64,000 nucleotides of DNA from Haemonchus contortus (Eukaryota > Nematoda > Chromadorea > Rhabditida > Trichostrongylidae): NCBI GenBank assembly GCA_000469685.2, contig LS997563.1:32111968-32175967 (forward strand). The letters run 5' to 3'. The notes beneath the pieces were generated by a model. That model was not told the origin of the DNA and searched no databases. It saw only the letters and a list, made by a program, of their open reading frames with translations. Each line of letters opens with the position of its first letter. The stretch's first letter is position 1. Shown here in pieces: positions 1 through 12,859 of the stretch. Position numbers and translations under genes: made by a program.

Positions 1-2480
1 GGAAATGATACAAGCCCTACGAGGCCATTGAAATATATGCGTAGTCACCTGCGCTGCCCGTCTTCAAGCCCTTGGTGACCCTATCTAGACCATTTTCGAT
101 CCTGCAGCGTTCTCCATAGCATACATGGGGGCCATAGAGTCGACTGAGCAGAGGTGCTCAGAAACAATTTCTATCAAAGTCTGTGCATTTAAATCTTGCG
201 CCATCGAAGAAACGGATTTGATCATTTTCCGGCCCTTCTGACAAACTTCATTTCGATCAATAACAACGGCAAAACATTCAATATCTTCTCCCTTCATTGC
301 AATCATCTTGAAATATTTAGAACTTTAGTGGCTCATTTGACCCTTTTAATGATTAAATGCTCAGATGGGTTGTAGCGAAGATAGGCGCGAATGATCCATA
401 ACTGGCGAGACAAGTTGGCGTCATTACTTTTCTAGTTACTGGTGAAACGTGTTCTGGATCTCCGCGGATAGTATACTTACGGTTAGCAATAAAATACTTA
501 CGGTTTGCAATAAAATTAAGGCAATTAGAGAAGTGACACAAGACTAGCATCGAATAGAATCGGAGGGAAGGAATCTACTTCCTCTACCTCGTATATGTTT
601 GAAAGAATCGCTACTCAGGGGAACAGTGACTGACAAATACGTTCTATTTATTAAAGTACTTTCGTGAATTTTGGAGAAGCAACGTTCAACGTTACATCCC
701 CCTCACGCTCTGCTGAGTTGGGAAGTAAGTAAGTAATTTGTCAAGAAAGTAACTAAATAAGTAATCGGATAGGTTTCGGGGAAATATAGTAAATTGTCCA
801 TACACATTTGAGAAGGTGTTTATTCAGATATACATACATACTGACCATAAAATACTCAGCTACCTAGTTTGTACGTATAAACTGCTTCCAAAACAAGTAG
901 TTAGTTATCAAAATTAAGGGAATGGATTTATCCAGAGAATCACCAAATTACGCAGTTGTTAGCCTAAATTTCTAGGATAGTAATTTTCTCTCTTGAAGGC
1001 AATGTTCAGGATAGGTTTGCGATACCCCTTTGAGTTAAAAAGAGGAAATTATGGTGGAGACTGGTGGGCCGGTGGCGAAAAAACGACAAAATCCGTTGAT
1101 TTCGTCCGTGAATCCGCCAAAAATATGGATCCTCACAGTAGTGGGAATAGAGGTATTGCACGAGTTCATGATGAAGGGAATGGCATATGGGGGAGGGGAT
1201 GAGCAGTTGTCTAAAGAACTGACTACATCAACCTGAAAATATCAAAAACTGAACCGCCTTCGTTACCATCATGGGTTTCACCTAGTTATTTGAATCTCCA
1301 ACATGGGGGTTTCATGACCCGGAGAGTCTCTGAACCCTTGTAATGCCCTATCTAGGCCATTTACCGATCTGATACCGCAGCAGAGTCATTAGAGAGAAGT
1401 TCCTCAAAACCATTTTTACCGTGAACTATGCCTTTGACAGAGGCCTCGAAAGTGCAGGCTTAATCAATAAAAAGTGGTACAAATAGAATATTTCATTGAT
1501 CTTGGCCTGTCACATTTACATACGCCAGAACTCATCTTCACAATCGGTGAGCTGAACATCCTACTCCACGGTTGAACGATTTGATAGCCAGCAAATTTAC
1601 CTGCCATTATCGGAACATTCTCCATCTCAAGTGGCTCGGCTGGAAAGTCAACATATTCAAATTTTTGAACTCACGGTAGAACTTGGAAATTTTTATACAA
1701 CTGAAATTGTTAAGCGATCCAGAATTCACTCTGAGCATTCATTTGTACCTTGTCACAGTCATTGAGAGCCAAAAATAAAGCTGGCTTCTCGTAAAAGTGC
1801 TCCAACTGATGAATCGCCCTGTCGCCTTGTATGTCTTGTCCACATCGAGGTTCTGTATTCAAGAGTAGTTTTGATGCTACGACTTCATGAAAGTGCAACT
1901 TTAGGTTCGAAGCTTTGTGATCAAGTTTTTTCAAAACCTTTAACTTCTTTGCAACAAGCTTTTTCCATTAATGTTTGCCATTACCTTGGGGGACCTTCTT
2001 TTTGAATTTATTCGATGCATCTTCAACCATTTCGTTATGTTCTCTCATCTGTTCTCAATGACTTGGAGTACCTCTTTTGTTACCCAAACAAGTAGAATAA
2101 CTGGGCCAGTCATAAGTCAGCAAAAGAATCTGCACAAAAGGTGTATACCGTCCAGGGAGCCTCTTCTTTTGAATGTATCCTCGGAAGTCGTAGCAAAAGT
2201 AGCTATGAACCATTGCGGTCGTAGAAGAGAAGTTTCCGTTTATGGATTCGCTCGGTAATCTGGCCTGACAGCTAAACGTCGCCATTGTCAGATGTTACAG
2301 AATTACCGCATTACGCTCCGCTCATCTCGTTAACAAATCGGCGCTTACCAGTTGCTTAGACTGGATTTGGCGAGCGGAATGCTGGTGTTGAAAGAAAGTT
2401 CCTCCGGCTCTCTCCCGCTCTCTTGACGAAGACCATCACATCCACTTTCTCACCCACTCTTGCCCAGCTAGTCAGCACAT
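1..2480. other. No supported gene; upstream region
   Basis: I see no convincing exon here. Open frames are short, lack splice-site support and overlap one another on both strands. Two stretches, near 70-112 and 1336-1384, share a diverged phrase around CCCTATCTAG(A/G)CCATTT and may be remnants of a dispersed repeat. The last 100 bases before 2501 are pyrimidine-rich and lead into the cuticlin promoter. Confidence 0.4.
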
Positions 2481-2500
2481 GATTTATTGTCTTTTCTCAG

Positions 2501-2562
2501 TATAAAGCCCACCAATCGGTCGGGAATCAGCACCGATCGTCTTCATCTTACACCCAGTAAGG
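2501..2562 (+). promoter_or_regulatory. TATA box and leader exon with 5'-UTR donor for the cuticlin gene
   Basis: TATAAAG lies at 2501-2507. About 50 bases further, a GTAAGG splice donor begins at 2557. The coding ATG at 2775 directly follows a TTTTACAG acceptor ending at 2774. The simplest reading is a short non-coding first exon (about 2530-2556) spliced over a 218-base intron to the ATG exon. The alternative is spliced-leader trans-splicing at 2774, which nematodes use often; the TATA box plus donor makes the cis intron slightly more likely. The first exon's start is inferred from TATA spacing only. Confidence 0.5.
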
Positions 2563-2774
2563 AATTAGAAGATTCTTTATGTGATTAGAGATCATCTCTT
2601 GGTGTCAGTTAACTAAGCCACAGTTTTATGATTTACATCAGGATGAACTTATGCCACTCTTCCACTCATCATTTTTATAATCTTTATTCGTTATTCACGG
2701 CGGTCAACAAGAACCGTCTCATTTTTCCTTCAATACCCATTACTTGTTGATCCCCCGAAATAACTCTTTTACAG

Positions 2775-4384
2775 ATGAAGCTTATAATCTTCACTTTGCT
2801 TGTTGGTGCTGTTTACTGCATCCCTGTCGACAACGGAGTAGAAGGTGAACCTGAAGTGGAATGTGGGCCCACAGCTATAACAGTGAACTTCAACACCAGA
2901 AACCCATTCGAGGGTCACGTTTACGTTAAAGGTCTTTATGACCAGAAAGAGTGTCGAAACGATGAAGGTGGTCGGCAGGTGGCCGGAATCGAGCTACCAT
3001 TCGACTCTTGCAACACCGCGAGGACCAGGTGAACTTTAACGTCGGAAGTTTTATTTTCGAATAATAAATTCACGCCATTACAGATCTCTCAATCCTCGTG
3101 GAGTTTTCGTCTCGACCACCGTTGTCATCTCGTTCCATCCACAATTCGTAACCAAAGTTGACAGAGCGTACAGAATCCAATGCTTCTACATGGAGTCTGA
3201 CAAGACCGTCAGCACCCAGATCGAAGTTTCTGATCTGACAACCGCCTTCCAGACACAGGTTGTGCCAATGCCTATATGTCGTTACGAAATCCTCGACGGA
3301 GGACCATCCGGACAACCCATTCAATTCGCCACCATCGGCCAGCAGGTTGGGAGAAGGCAACCACAAAATAGTCCTTTCCATTATGATGGCCTTCATTCAG
3401 GTGTACCACAAGTGGACTTGTGATTCTGAAACCACCGATACCTTCTGCGCTGTCGTACACACCTGCACTGTCGATGATGGTAACGGTGATACGGTACAGA
3501 TTTTGAACGAGGACGGGTGCGCTCTTGATAAGTTCCTTCTGAACAATCTTGAGTATCCCAGCGATCTGATGGCAGGTCAAGAAGCTCACGTCTACAAATA
3601 CGCTGACAGGTTGCTAAATTGAAATCATTTGCTCCGACCCTGACTAGTTTAGTCTTGGACCAGACTCTAGACAACAATTTTCATATAATCCGTCGTAATG
3701 ATACGCGAAATCCAACTCTGACCTTACAGATCGCAACTGTTCTACCAGTGTCAGATCAGTATTTCAATTAAGGTATCGTCAGTTTGTGAACAATTTTGTT
3801 TGGATGTCTAAAGTGGAAATTTCAGGATCCTGGAAGTGAATGTCCTCGTCCACAATGCGCTGAGCCCACTGGATTTGGAGCTGTCAAGCAAGGTACTCCT
3901 AAAGCAGCTGGAGGAGCAGCTGGACCCAAAGTTGAGGCAGGAGCAGCTGATGTCGCCGTAGCTGCTGGAGCTGCCGGAGCTGCCGGAGCTGCTGGAGCTG
4001 TTGGAGCTGCTAGAGGGGCTGCTGGAGCTGTAGCAGGAGCAGCACAACTAAGACTACTGAAGAAGAGACAAGTCAACAATGAGGCTATTCTGGACGTCCG
4101 AGCTGAGATATCGGCAATCGAGATCACTGATAATGTAAGCTGAACAGCCTTTTTTGTTTTTGCCTAATCTTTTTGTTACTTGGGGAAATTTGCTTTTTAA
4201 GGATTCGCTGCCATCTTCACTTCGAGCTCTCGCACCGGCGGCGCTCATCAGCAACGACCGTTTCGATTCCACCGTGTGCTTGTCCCCTCTTTCGTTCGCC
4301 GCATTCATTGGGCTGGGAATTCTTCTGGCCACTGCTCTCTCGGCATTCATCTTCTACACTGCACGACCCCATCGCAAGTTCTAA
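2775..4384 (+). CDS. cut-1: Cuticlin, ZP-domain protein (CUT-1-like), six exons
   Basis: Spliced exons 2775-3028, 3084-3345, 3401-3609, 3730-3772, 3826-4134 and 4202-4384 give a 419-residue protein in consistent phases. Residues 1-15 form a signal peptide ending VYC. A zona pellucida domain follows from about residue 29 (start VECGPTAITVNF), with many cysteines, to about 270. Residues 279-330 are an Ala/Gly-rich low-complexity stretch, followed by a basic LLKKR site at 333-337 that may be a proprotein convertase site. A membrane helix spans about 389-411 and the protein ends ARPHRKF. Cuticlins are secreted by hypodermis, cleaved near the C terminus, and polymerise into the insoluble cuticle layer and alae. 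Length and the Ala-rich segment fit CUT-1 rather than other ZP proteins. The last intron ends in an unusual TTTTTAAG acceptor. The exact paralogue (cut-1 or cut-3) is inferred. Confidence 0.9.
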
Positions 4385-4589
4385 ACTGTCAGGAAGCGTA
4401 CGGCCGAGGGTCAACCGAGGTGAATCCGTTCGCTAATCATACCAGTGCATATCCTTTTCGGTGTACCTCCCTATCAAAGTACCTCGTATGGTTGCTCCAC
4501 AACATCGCTGCCGTCTCTACTCTCTATACAGCTGCATCATCGCGTGGACGACCCTCGTCCGCTCATATCGCCCTCTGTGGGTGTCGTGC

Positions 4590-4595
4590 AATAAA
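4590..4595 (+). terminator. Candidate polyadenylation signal of the cuticlin gene
   Basis: AATAAA occurs 206 bases after the cuticlin stop codon, a plausible 3'-UTR length for a nematode gene. A second AATAAA lies near 4899. No transcript end can be seen from sequence alone. Confidence 0.45.
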
Positions 4596-4609
4596 CCAGT
4601 TCGTAGCGA

Positions 4610-5450
4610 ATGAAGATTTCTATCTCAGAATACAGTATTTTCAATTACGGTCTTCAGAAAACACTACATACACGTACGCAGCTGCACTGTCCCTAGACTT
4701 TTTTCACTGCCTCCACCTCTGTACCCTTCTGACAAAAGGGCTCTCATGAACAGGTTCAGCTGCCCCATTATCATCACCCTCAGAAGACCTTGTTAAGCAT
4801 TGGTTATTGTTGTTTACCTTTTTTCAAATGTGTTGGCTTCGAAGAAATACCCTGAACAGTTTAACCTCGGTAGGACTTCAACTACTAAAGTAACTGAAAT
4901 AAATGCAAGTAATTCCAACGTATTTGTTCAGTGAGGTCCGAAAGAGTCAGTTCAACTGCAGAAAATGTCGGAGAACATCATCTCCTCTATGCGAGTAGCC
5001 ATCTCTGTCGATTACTTTCATTCATTTACGATTTTAACAAAGTACGCTGAGTTGCGGTGTTCACATATGTGCTACGTATTCCCCTAGTCTTCAAGTGATC
5101 AAAGCAGCTACAAACCCGAAATGACCTAGCAGTGGGAGAAGCTGTGTATTAAGCGCACCACATTCACCTTTACAAATGCTCAGCACAATTCGGATCAACG
5201 ACCAGTCAAAAATTGAAAGACTATGCATAAAATGTTATTGGGCCAACCTGCTCTATAGTCAAAGTATTGGCTCAACAGGCGTGATACAGTGTTTTGTAAC
5301 TCATCACACGACTGATGACCCACTCACCTTCCATCCACTGAAGCTGGAAACCAAGCTAACGAACAGGCTGGCCTGAACAACGGAAGCGTTGCTACGAACA
5401 GAATATCCGGCACTATTTACCCTTTACTGCCCCACTTTGTCGAGAATGGG
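4610..5450. other. Intergenic, nothing recognised
   Basis: Apart from the cuticlin 3' end, I see no gene, tRNA or clear repeat here. The open frames are short and unsupported. Confidence 0.4.
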
Positions 5451-5467
5451 CTAGTTTTCTATCGAAT

Positions 5468-5739
5468 TTTTTTCAAGAAGATGAAACCGACTAGAAAGTT
5501 GCCTAGAGGGGTAATTTGACCCGTAGAAAACGAATATCCCATTCACTTATCATAAAGATGCCTAGCGCTCGCGCAACAGGCACCGACGCCAAATGGAGCT
5601 AGGTCACCAATCTTGCTGAAAACTTGCCCCTAAGTATGAAGTGCGAAGGTTTCATGACGAGTGGATGCGATATTCGTGTTCTACGGGTCGAACTACCCTT
5701 CTAGGCAAGTTTCTAGTCGGTTTCATCTTCTTGAAAAAA
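5468..5739. mobile_element. Foldback (MITE-like) element with about 80-bp inverted arms
   Basis: Bases 5468-5548 and 5659-5739 are inverted copies of about 80 bases with roughly 90 percent identity by eye. They share TTCAAGAAGATGAAACCGAC and ACCCGTAGAA on opposite strands. The loop of about 110 bases carries no open frame. Weaker pairing continues a few bases outward on both sides. This shape fits a non-autonomous DNA transposon of the foldback class, although no clear target duplication was found. An inverted duplication unrelated to transposition is the alternative. Confidence 0.65.
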
Positions 5740-5759
5740 CTGTGGAAACGACTACCACC

Positions 5760-8700
5760 AAATGACCGATAGTGACGAAATATGAGCAGAAGGACTTAGT
5801 TAGAATTCAAAGGAACTCAAGTGTAATTCAAAGTTCTCTTAGCCCCTTGAGTGCCGTCTGGCCCGGTTTGCCACGTGTCAGGGACAATTGCGGGCAATTC
5901 TGGCGCCTGACTGAGACACTAGGCAATCACCGGACAGACAGGTGACAGTTGAGATGATATTTCTTTGATGGATGAACTACGTTGTGACTTGTTGAATGGC
6001 AACTGTAGAGTGTGAGACGGTAGTTCGTGGCCCTGGGTTCATTTAAGCTAAAGGAGGGCTAGATGTAGGGCACGTTATTTATTTACTTTTCTCTCATGAC
6101 CGAGAAAATTTTTTAGCTTGGTCATATCACGAGAACAGTCCTCGTTCACGATCCTCTTCGAGGTCGAAAAAAAAGAGCCGGAGGAGCCAAGGCCTCACAT
6201 GAACTTTTTTCCGACAGCATTTTAGTTTGATCACGGTTCAGAAGTCGGAAGTATATCGACAGTAAGCCTTTTGTAAATAAGGCTACCTCCACACGACGGC
6301 GCTCAGGGGAAGAATCCTGTTGTTAACTGAAAAAGGACACCGGAAAACTGAGCTCACTAAGGATATTAGTGTTCATTGGAGCTAATCAGAAAATTAGCGG
6401 TGTACATAATTACATTAAAACAAATAAAATATTTAGAAGTACAATTCAACTTGAAGCGTTTCTTACATTCCTCAGAATGAAAGCAACAAAACATTCAGCG
6501 TGGTAAAAAGAAAGATGGACATCAGGCTGCTCCTTTGTAACGGATAACTCAAGGTTACCATGAAAATTTGGAACAAACCTTCAAAAGCTGATTCTTCTGT
6601 TTAAACTTCCCTCGACCGATAGCCATTTCCTCTGCTAAACCCTTCCTTTTCGTTCCCAAATAATACTTTTGAATGCCTGTCACACATCCTGCTCCGGTGG
6701 CTTGAGACCTGACGAATTCCTTTGAAATCCCTAATGATACAATCCTTTCGGTAAAAGAACAATGATTTCGGTGTTGGGAATCGAATTCCACCGGAAAAGG
6801 TTTTTGAAACTGATGTTCACTCAACAAAAAGATGAGGGAGAAATCGATCGAGCTCAGAAGGGCATAAAAAGAGATGGTTTCAAAGTCCCAATAGTATTAA
6901 TAATCAGCACATGAAAGAGTCTTTTGGTTCACAACCGAAATGCGGTAACTGTATTCCGATGAAGCTTGGAAATCTAGTGCTTAGAGATTCTCAAGTATTA
7001 TAGCAAGCACACTTAGTAGAACCAGAATTTGACCTTACACCAAGTTAGCAGTTCCCGAATAATTCTCGGTCTGGCTGCTTTCAAGATCGAGATGATTGGG
7101 TCCAGATATAGAGACTAATTATTATGCCAAGTGGCGGTCAAGAGGCTACCAAAGTCAAGGTTTTCGCTTTCTTTGTCCAACAAAATCGCTACCACCTATA
7201 TAATTAACACCTCTCACAGCTGTTGATTGGGGTGGTCCTTGCTGTGAATGGGATGGAGCTCGTTAAAGAGCAGTAGCCAATGAACTCAACTATCTTGGCC
7301 ATAGTAGTAACAAGATAATAAGTCCAAAATAATAAGCCCTCCGATGAGGAGTGGGTCAGCCCTTCTGAGATTGTGTGCCTTGTAAGTGGGAGTCGTGCCT
7401 GAGTAATAAATACTTGCACTACGTTGCACAAGGATGAGCGTAGCGCGGTGATGTGGTCACTGAGATAAGAGCGAACGGTGTAATATTAATGAATGACCTA
7501 ATGGGAGTTCGAAATGGGTGCCAAAAACGTCCAGACACTGGGACGTCATCAGCTGAACACTAAGGTCACCTTACCGTGAAAACAACCCAATTTCCCTAAC
7601 GGGACCACAAAATTGTCTGCATTCTCGAAATTTTGAGAGCTCGAATTTTTCATTTGCATTCATCGGCTCTTCAGATATCCACTCTCATGGATGATTTTCA
7701 CCTTTTATAGCAATTTTACATTTCATTCTAGAAAGACTTATTCTAGCCGATCGCTCTACTGCTGCTGATTTTCGTATTTCTAGTCCTGAGAGAGTCTCTA
7801 GGAGAACCGAACAGGTTGCGCGACGTGTCATCCAACCTACAAATCTTGATGGGATCTCAGGTCATTTACTCATGGGCTTAAGCTTAATGGCTGCTACTAC
7901 ACCATGCTCTGCCTGATTCCCCTTAAATTCGTTAACAAATGCCTACCTTAACGATAGGAGGAATTTGATCCTCTTCGGCGGCTTTTTATCCGAACTCCCA
8001 GTAAATCCAGAATTTTTAACGGCGAAACGTTATATCTAAGCATCCCCTGAATTTTTTTGAGTGAATCTGAATGAATCTTGTTGAATAGGTTAGTATGGAT
8101 TTCTCCTACTCTCTTCCACAGTTATTTTGCCAGACAGTTGGAAAGAAGCGATGCCTTACTTCTTTTTTTACAACCACTCTGGATCCTTCATTGGAAAAAG
8201 TGGTTAAGATAAAAACAGAAACCTATTGCCTTTCCTTTTGAACCAGCTGCCCACAGAGATCTCAGTGTTTTCATGCGATGAGAATGTATGACGGACCACT
8301 ATGTGTACCGTAAGCAACGAAGAAATTCGGACAAAAATCTGAAAAATGAAATTTAAGTCGGAGTTACCTTCTTTTTTGTTTCATTCGAAGATTAGTTGCC
8401 CCTTCTTTGATCCTTTTTCTTTCCTTTTCTTTCTTCCCTTCCTTAACATGCCAAAATGGGTCACTCCTATATGTTTCCCGTTGTTTTTGTCATGTAGGTG
8501 TAATTGAATTATTGAAAAAGTGAAGATGATTTGGGAGGCATGGACTGACTTAATAGTTCCGATTGTCCTGTTATAGTAGCTCCGCAATATACACACACCG
8601 GTAGAGAGCCAAAAAAACTTAGCTAGGCGTCCCAGAAGTTGGAAGTTTAATGTCTTTTTCATCAGAGCCGTGAAGTTAGAGCTCTAGCACAGTTTGTAAA

Positions 8701-11400
8701 GCCGTACACCAGTTCTTCGAACTGTAGTAGGATCTACTTTATTACGAACAGCACCAAACCGAGATTTGTACCATCCAGCAGGCTTCAAGCACATAAGGGC
8801 GCTTGACCTCAGGTAGCTTCCGGGACAGGTTACACAGTGCAGGTCGCGAGGGATGCTGCTCCTTCTAGTACCCGTAAATCACCAACAGGTGGCCAAAAGC
8901 ATGATGGATCTGTGATAAGTTCAGGAAATGATCCAAACTCATCCAAACTCGAAATATAATAGTTCTGTGTGTTTATTTGGAGACCTTCCTTATGTAGAGG
9001 CGTTCAGGCAATCACTGCATTCCGACAAGTATTTGATATCGTCATGCATGACTCGTCAACCGTTGAAGAGTAGAACATTCAAAAAATGAGTGCAGAAGGA
9101 AAAAAGTGGGTACCGAAACTCTGTCTGCATTATTACGTGCCAGTAACTTCATCAAACATAAATATACGATGCGCAAGCGCGACAATTACGGTAAAGGATA
9201 GGTCATTGATTAGTTCAGAAAGAGCTGAGGGCGCGATTGAAAGAATCTGCTGTGAACTTCGTCTGCGATTGCTCAAGTTATTGTTTCAGTTTGGTAGTAG
9301 AACCCGGATCATATCCCCATGAGGACGGAAGCTTTTGCCGGCGAGCTCCTGGGTGTAGTGTGAGACGTGATAGTTTCTCCTATATGAAAGAGTGGGATGA
9401 CTTCCTTCATCCGAGTTACACGCCAAGGACTTACTCAATTGTGAGGTGAAAATGAACTAGGCCCATACCTCCAACTTATGGCTCATCGGACTAATCGCTC
9501 CAGGCCCAACCATTTCTTGGTGTACTGATTCACCTCAAAAGTACAGGAAAACCTAGATGGCCTATGTTCAACAATCAGCAACCCTTTCAGGTAAAACCGA
9601 CAACGGATGCGAGGTCGTCGTCGTGCTAAGCCTTTGATGCCTTTGTTTAGTGGAATGTTCAGATTGAAATTTCTGATAGCGCGTCACCATTGAAGGCACT
9701 CCGCAACTTGCATAATTGCCTATCGCTACCGTATCCAGCACTATTATCGCACTTGTCGCTAGATGAAAAGAGCTGGATTGGACGGTAATTCAAATACCCC
9801 AAAGGCTTTCAGGAAGCAACTGTTTTTCTGCGATTCCTCCTTTTCGAATTCCTCTCCTCAGCCTCTGAATAAGTGACCGATTCAACAAACGGAACCATTC
9901 TAGGGGAATCGCTAGGAGATTATGTTTTTGGCTCTCCGGCCGCCTGCTGACAGCTTTCCTCGTATATCCACAAGTTGAGTTTCAAAAAATAGAACCCTTT
10001 CTGAAGTGATTTTCGAGATGCAGCTGTTCAAGGTTGAAGTCATGATGTAGCACCTTTGGAGGTGTCCTCAGAATTTTTCCATTATTGAGCAAGGGACCGC
10101 CATAGTGAGTAACAACACGTACTAATTCATTGTAATAAGTTGTCCTTGTTGTTGCATTTGCTTAAAAAATCTCGATCAGTAGCGAAGATTAAGCAGTAAG
10201 TTAGCAAAAGTTTTTCCGCCTTGCCTAACACAATTTATCGGCTGCAATATAGCCTACTGGGAAGTGGGCACATAAGGCGTTATCTATTCATTTACAGTGG
10301 TTTCTCTTCATTTCTTGTGCCGTGCAGATTCTCAAGTGAACTTCCTTTACATTCAGCGGATTAACGTTTTGACATGGTCGTCTTCTTGAGCGGGCAATCC
10401 ACCGTTGACGCTTCAATTTGCTATCGACAAAGGCAACTTCGAGTTGATTAAGTGGTTCAGAAAATTTCATTCGTGTATTTAATTATTTGTTTTATTCTTA
10501 GTGCACACGTAGAGACATAACTGCAGATCTTCTAGTCATGCCACTGACAAGGTATAAAATGTTTAAAAAATCGTCACACACAAGGAAGCAGCACTTCAGC
10601 TCGATTAGGAGGGGGAGCGAGGCTTGTAGACTAGTTGAGCTGATAGCACCCGTTGAAGTGGGACTTGGAAGTTTTGTTACGGTTTCTTCTCTTGATGAAG
10701 GATGGGGCAAATTCCGGATTAGCTAGCTCAATCTTATTTCGAGCACTCTTGCCTGGCAAAGTGCTTTGATCTGAGGTCTTAGCAATCTCGAGTTAACTTC
10801 CAAGAAATCAAAATCCTTTTGCTTTTCTTCTACACCTTTACAGCTGTATGCAAGTGTGGAGGCTTCTATAAATCGTTGAATTGACTTTAGAAATCATTCC
10901 TTGTTTCATTGCAACATTCTATCCTGTTGAATGGTTTTCGCGTTCAAGCTATACCTTTTCTCCACTACCCGTCATACAATGATAGATCCGCTATGTTTCG
11001 GAAGGGCATTTTAAAACCTCTGATTTTTGAATCTTTTAGTTCACTCGAATTCAGAGAGAAGGTAGGACACAAGTTTTATTCTGCAGATGATTAGTAAAAG
11101 AAGGTCTGCGATTGCTGTTGCCCTTATTGAAAGAATTTACATTTGACTGTTTACACGGAGAGAAGTGTTGGAAAAAGAATCCAACCCCAGCTCACTATCA
11201 CCCGCTTGTTTCCTATTCTCATAGTCTTGAAAAGGTCCCAAAGAATGTAAGTTATGACTCTTCACGTTGGTCAGTCTCATTCGTCGGATGAGTCTACACA
11301 ATCGAATCTCGTTCAGAGTAGAACGGTGTACTGGACGCTTTTGTGACTCATACGACGAATTGCTTTCACTAATTGAGGTACAAGTAAGTAATTTTATCCT
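5760..11400. other. Long intergenic stretch, no supported gene
   Basis: No exon here has matching splice sites and a recognisable protein. Open frames such as those near 8381-8662 and 9086-9449 look random, with lysine- or phenylalanine-biased composition and no domain. I see no tRNA gene and no strong repeat. Confidence 0.4.
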
Positions 11401-11419
11401 TCCGAATGGATCCGGTACA

Positions 11420-11531
11420 ACTTAATCATCTCGGCAGAGGTGGACGACGCAGGGCCCCTGTGAGTACCGATACTGGATTCGATCTTGGACCTTGTGTGGT
11501 AGGACGCTTGCCACTTTGCCACCCTCGCTTT
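11420..11531 (-). mobile_element. tRNA-derived SINE-like head (second family)
   Basis: On the minus strand, GTGGCAAAGTGGC resembles an RNA polymerase III A box. About 35 bases later, AGATCGAATCC resembles a B box. The spacing and the GAGGGTGGCAAAGTGG start match the heads of tRNA-derived SINEs. The sequence does not fold as a full tRNA. It differs from the SINE at 12484-12777 outside the boxes, so it is probably a separate or much-diverged family. The 3' end is not defined. Confidence 0.4.
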
Positions 11532-12335
11532 TTCAATGAACATCTATTGAAAAATGTTAGTAGGAAATCAAGATTTTAGATTGATTGGCGTCCCTTCGTA
11601 GTTTCTCATCATTCGACTGATGAGTGATGTTTCGACTAGTTAGATACGGGTGTGTGTGTTTAATTCGAAAAAGGTCGAGGTTGATTCGTTTTCTTTGCGC
11701 TTTTACGACACCGTAAAACGGTAGCGTGTCAACCTGACTTTATAGCTCTCCGCATTATCACCTAACGAAATCTCCATCTCTCAATCGCTACTCTTTCATC
11801 TTCCTCCTATCAATACACTACTAGCACTCCTACCAGCTTACAGTTCATTTTTCTTTTGCTAGAGAGATGTACTTTCTCTTTTGCCCTCCACTAGCCTCTG
11901 TATTAAGGACTCGAACCCGTGGAATCAGACTCATGATGAGACCTTGACGATAGGAGTGCGTGGCCGAAGACTGTTGCGCAAGAAGAGCCGTGTAGAAAAC
12001 CGAACAACCGAAGTCAATCTATACGCCATATACCACCCATACACACTACAATCATAAATTAAAGTGCTTGTGAAGACGAAGAAACCCTTTTATCTTCGCC
12101 GTCTTCTCCAATCGTTCGCACGGTTCTCCCAACGTCTCAGCTAAACTTCATTACCTATCTGCATTTCCGAACTTTCAAAAGCGCCCTCTCAAAAAAGCAA
12201 AGCTTTGTTCTCCTAGTTCGAAGTGACTCTATAAGGCAATTTTTATCATAGCTATTGGTCGCTTTCATGAATTCTAGGTAGGTTCATTGAATTGCCTCTC
12301 ACCGTGAGCTCTGATCCCCATTAATTCCACCAGAA

Positions 12336-12373
12336 TGAGGTGTATTACATATGTTTAATATATGCAGTACACC
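12336..12373. repeat. Short hairpin (ATGAGGTGTA / TACACCTCAT)
   Basis: A 10-bp perfect inverted repeat is separated by about 20 AT-rich bases that are themselves partly self-complementary. It could be a cruciform-forming site or a MITE fragment; no function can be assigned. Confidence 0.4.
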
Positions 12374-12483
12374 TCATCTTCTGGAAAATATAGATTTCGT
12401 CAATTACTGGAAGACTCACTTTGAAAAAAAATTCGATTATTTGGGGCTTCGTACGTACCTACCTTCAAGGAATTCAACATAAA

Positions 12484-12777
12484 AAGGATAAAGTTTTTGG
12501 CGTTAATCAATCCCGTCTGAGGGATGCGCCCCCGCACTCGACTTCCATTCAGAATCGTAGTGGCGTAATGAGTGCGTATGTGGCCTATACAATGACTTGC
12601 GGTGGCCAGCCGATGTACAAGTCAGTGCTTTTATCCTCCCAGACGAGTCTGGTACCAATTCACCGACCCCGGAGGGATGGAAGGCTTGGTTGGCCTAGGC
12701 GGGCATCGATCCGGGATTCGAACCCCTGACCGTGCGTGTGATATAGTGCGCCAGTTGCCACTACACCACCTCCGCCC
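12484..12777 (-). mobile_element. tRNA-derived SINE, copy 1
   Basis: Read on the minus strand, the element opens with GGAGGTGGTGTAGTGGCAAC (A-box-like) and has GGGGTTCGAATCCC as B box about 40 bases on. A body of about 200 bases follows, closely matching the plus-strand copies at 59140-59446 and about 60463-60745. The flanks share TTCAACAT (12473-12480 and 12778-12785), a probable target-site duplication. SINEs of this type are transcribed by RNA polymerase III and mobilised by LINE proteins. No coding function is expected; the open frames across it are shadows. Confidence 0.75.
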
Positions 12778-12859
12778 TTCAACATGAATTACATGAATTA
12801 CAAACAACAGGAATTCAACATACCTAAAAATATTTTCGAAAACTATAAGCAATAACTAT

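Noticed and set aside
11900..11960. tRNA-like B box (GGGTTCGAGTCC on the minus strand)
   Set aside because: No A box at the right distance and no cloverleaf; at best a decayed tRNA-like or SINE remnant.
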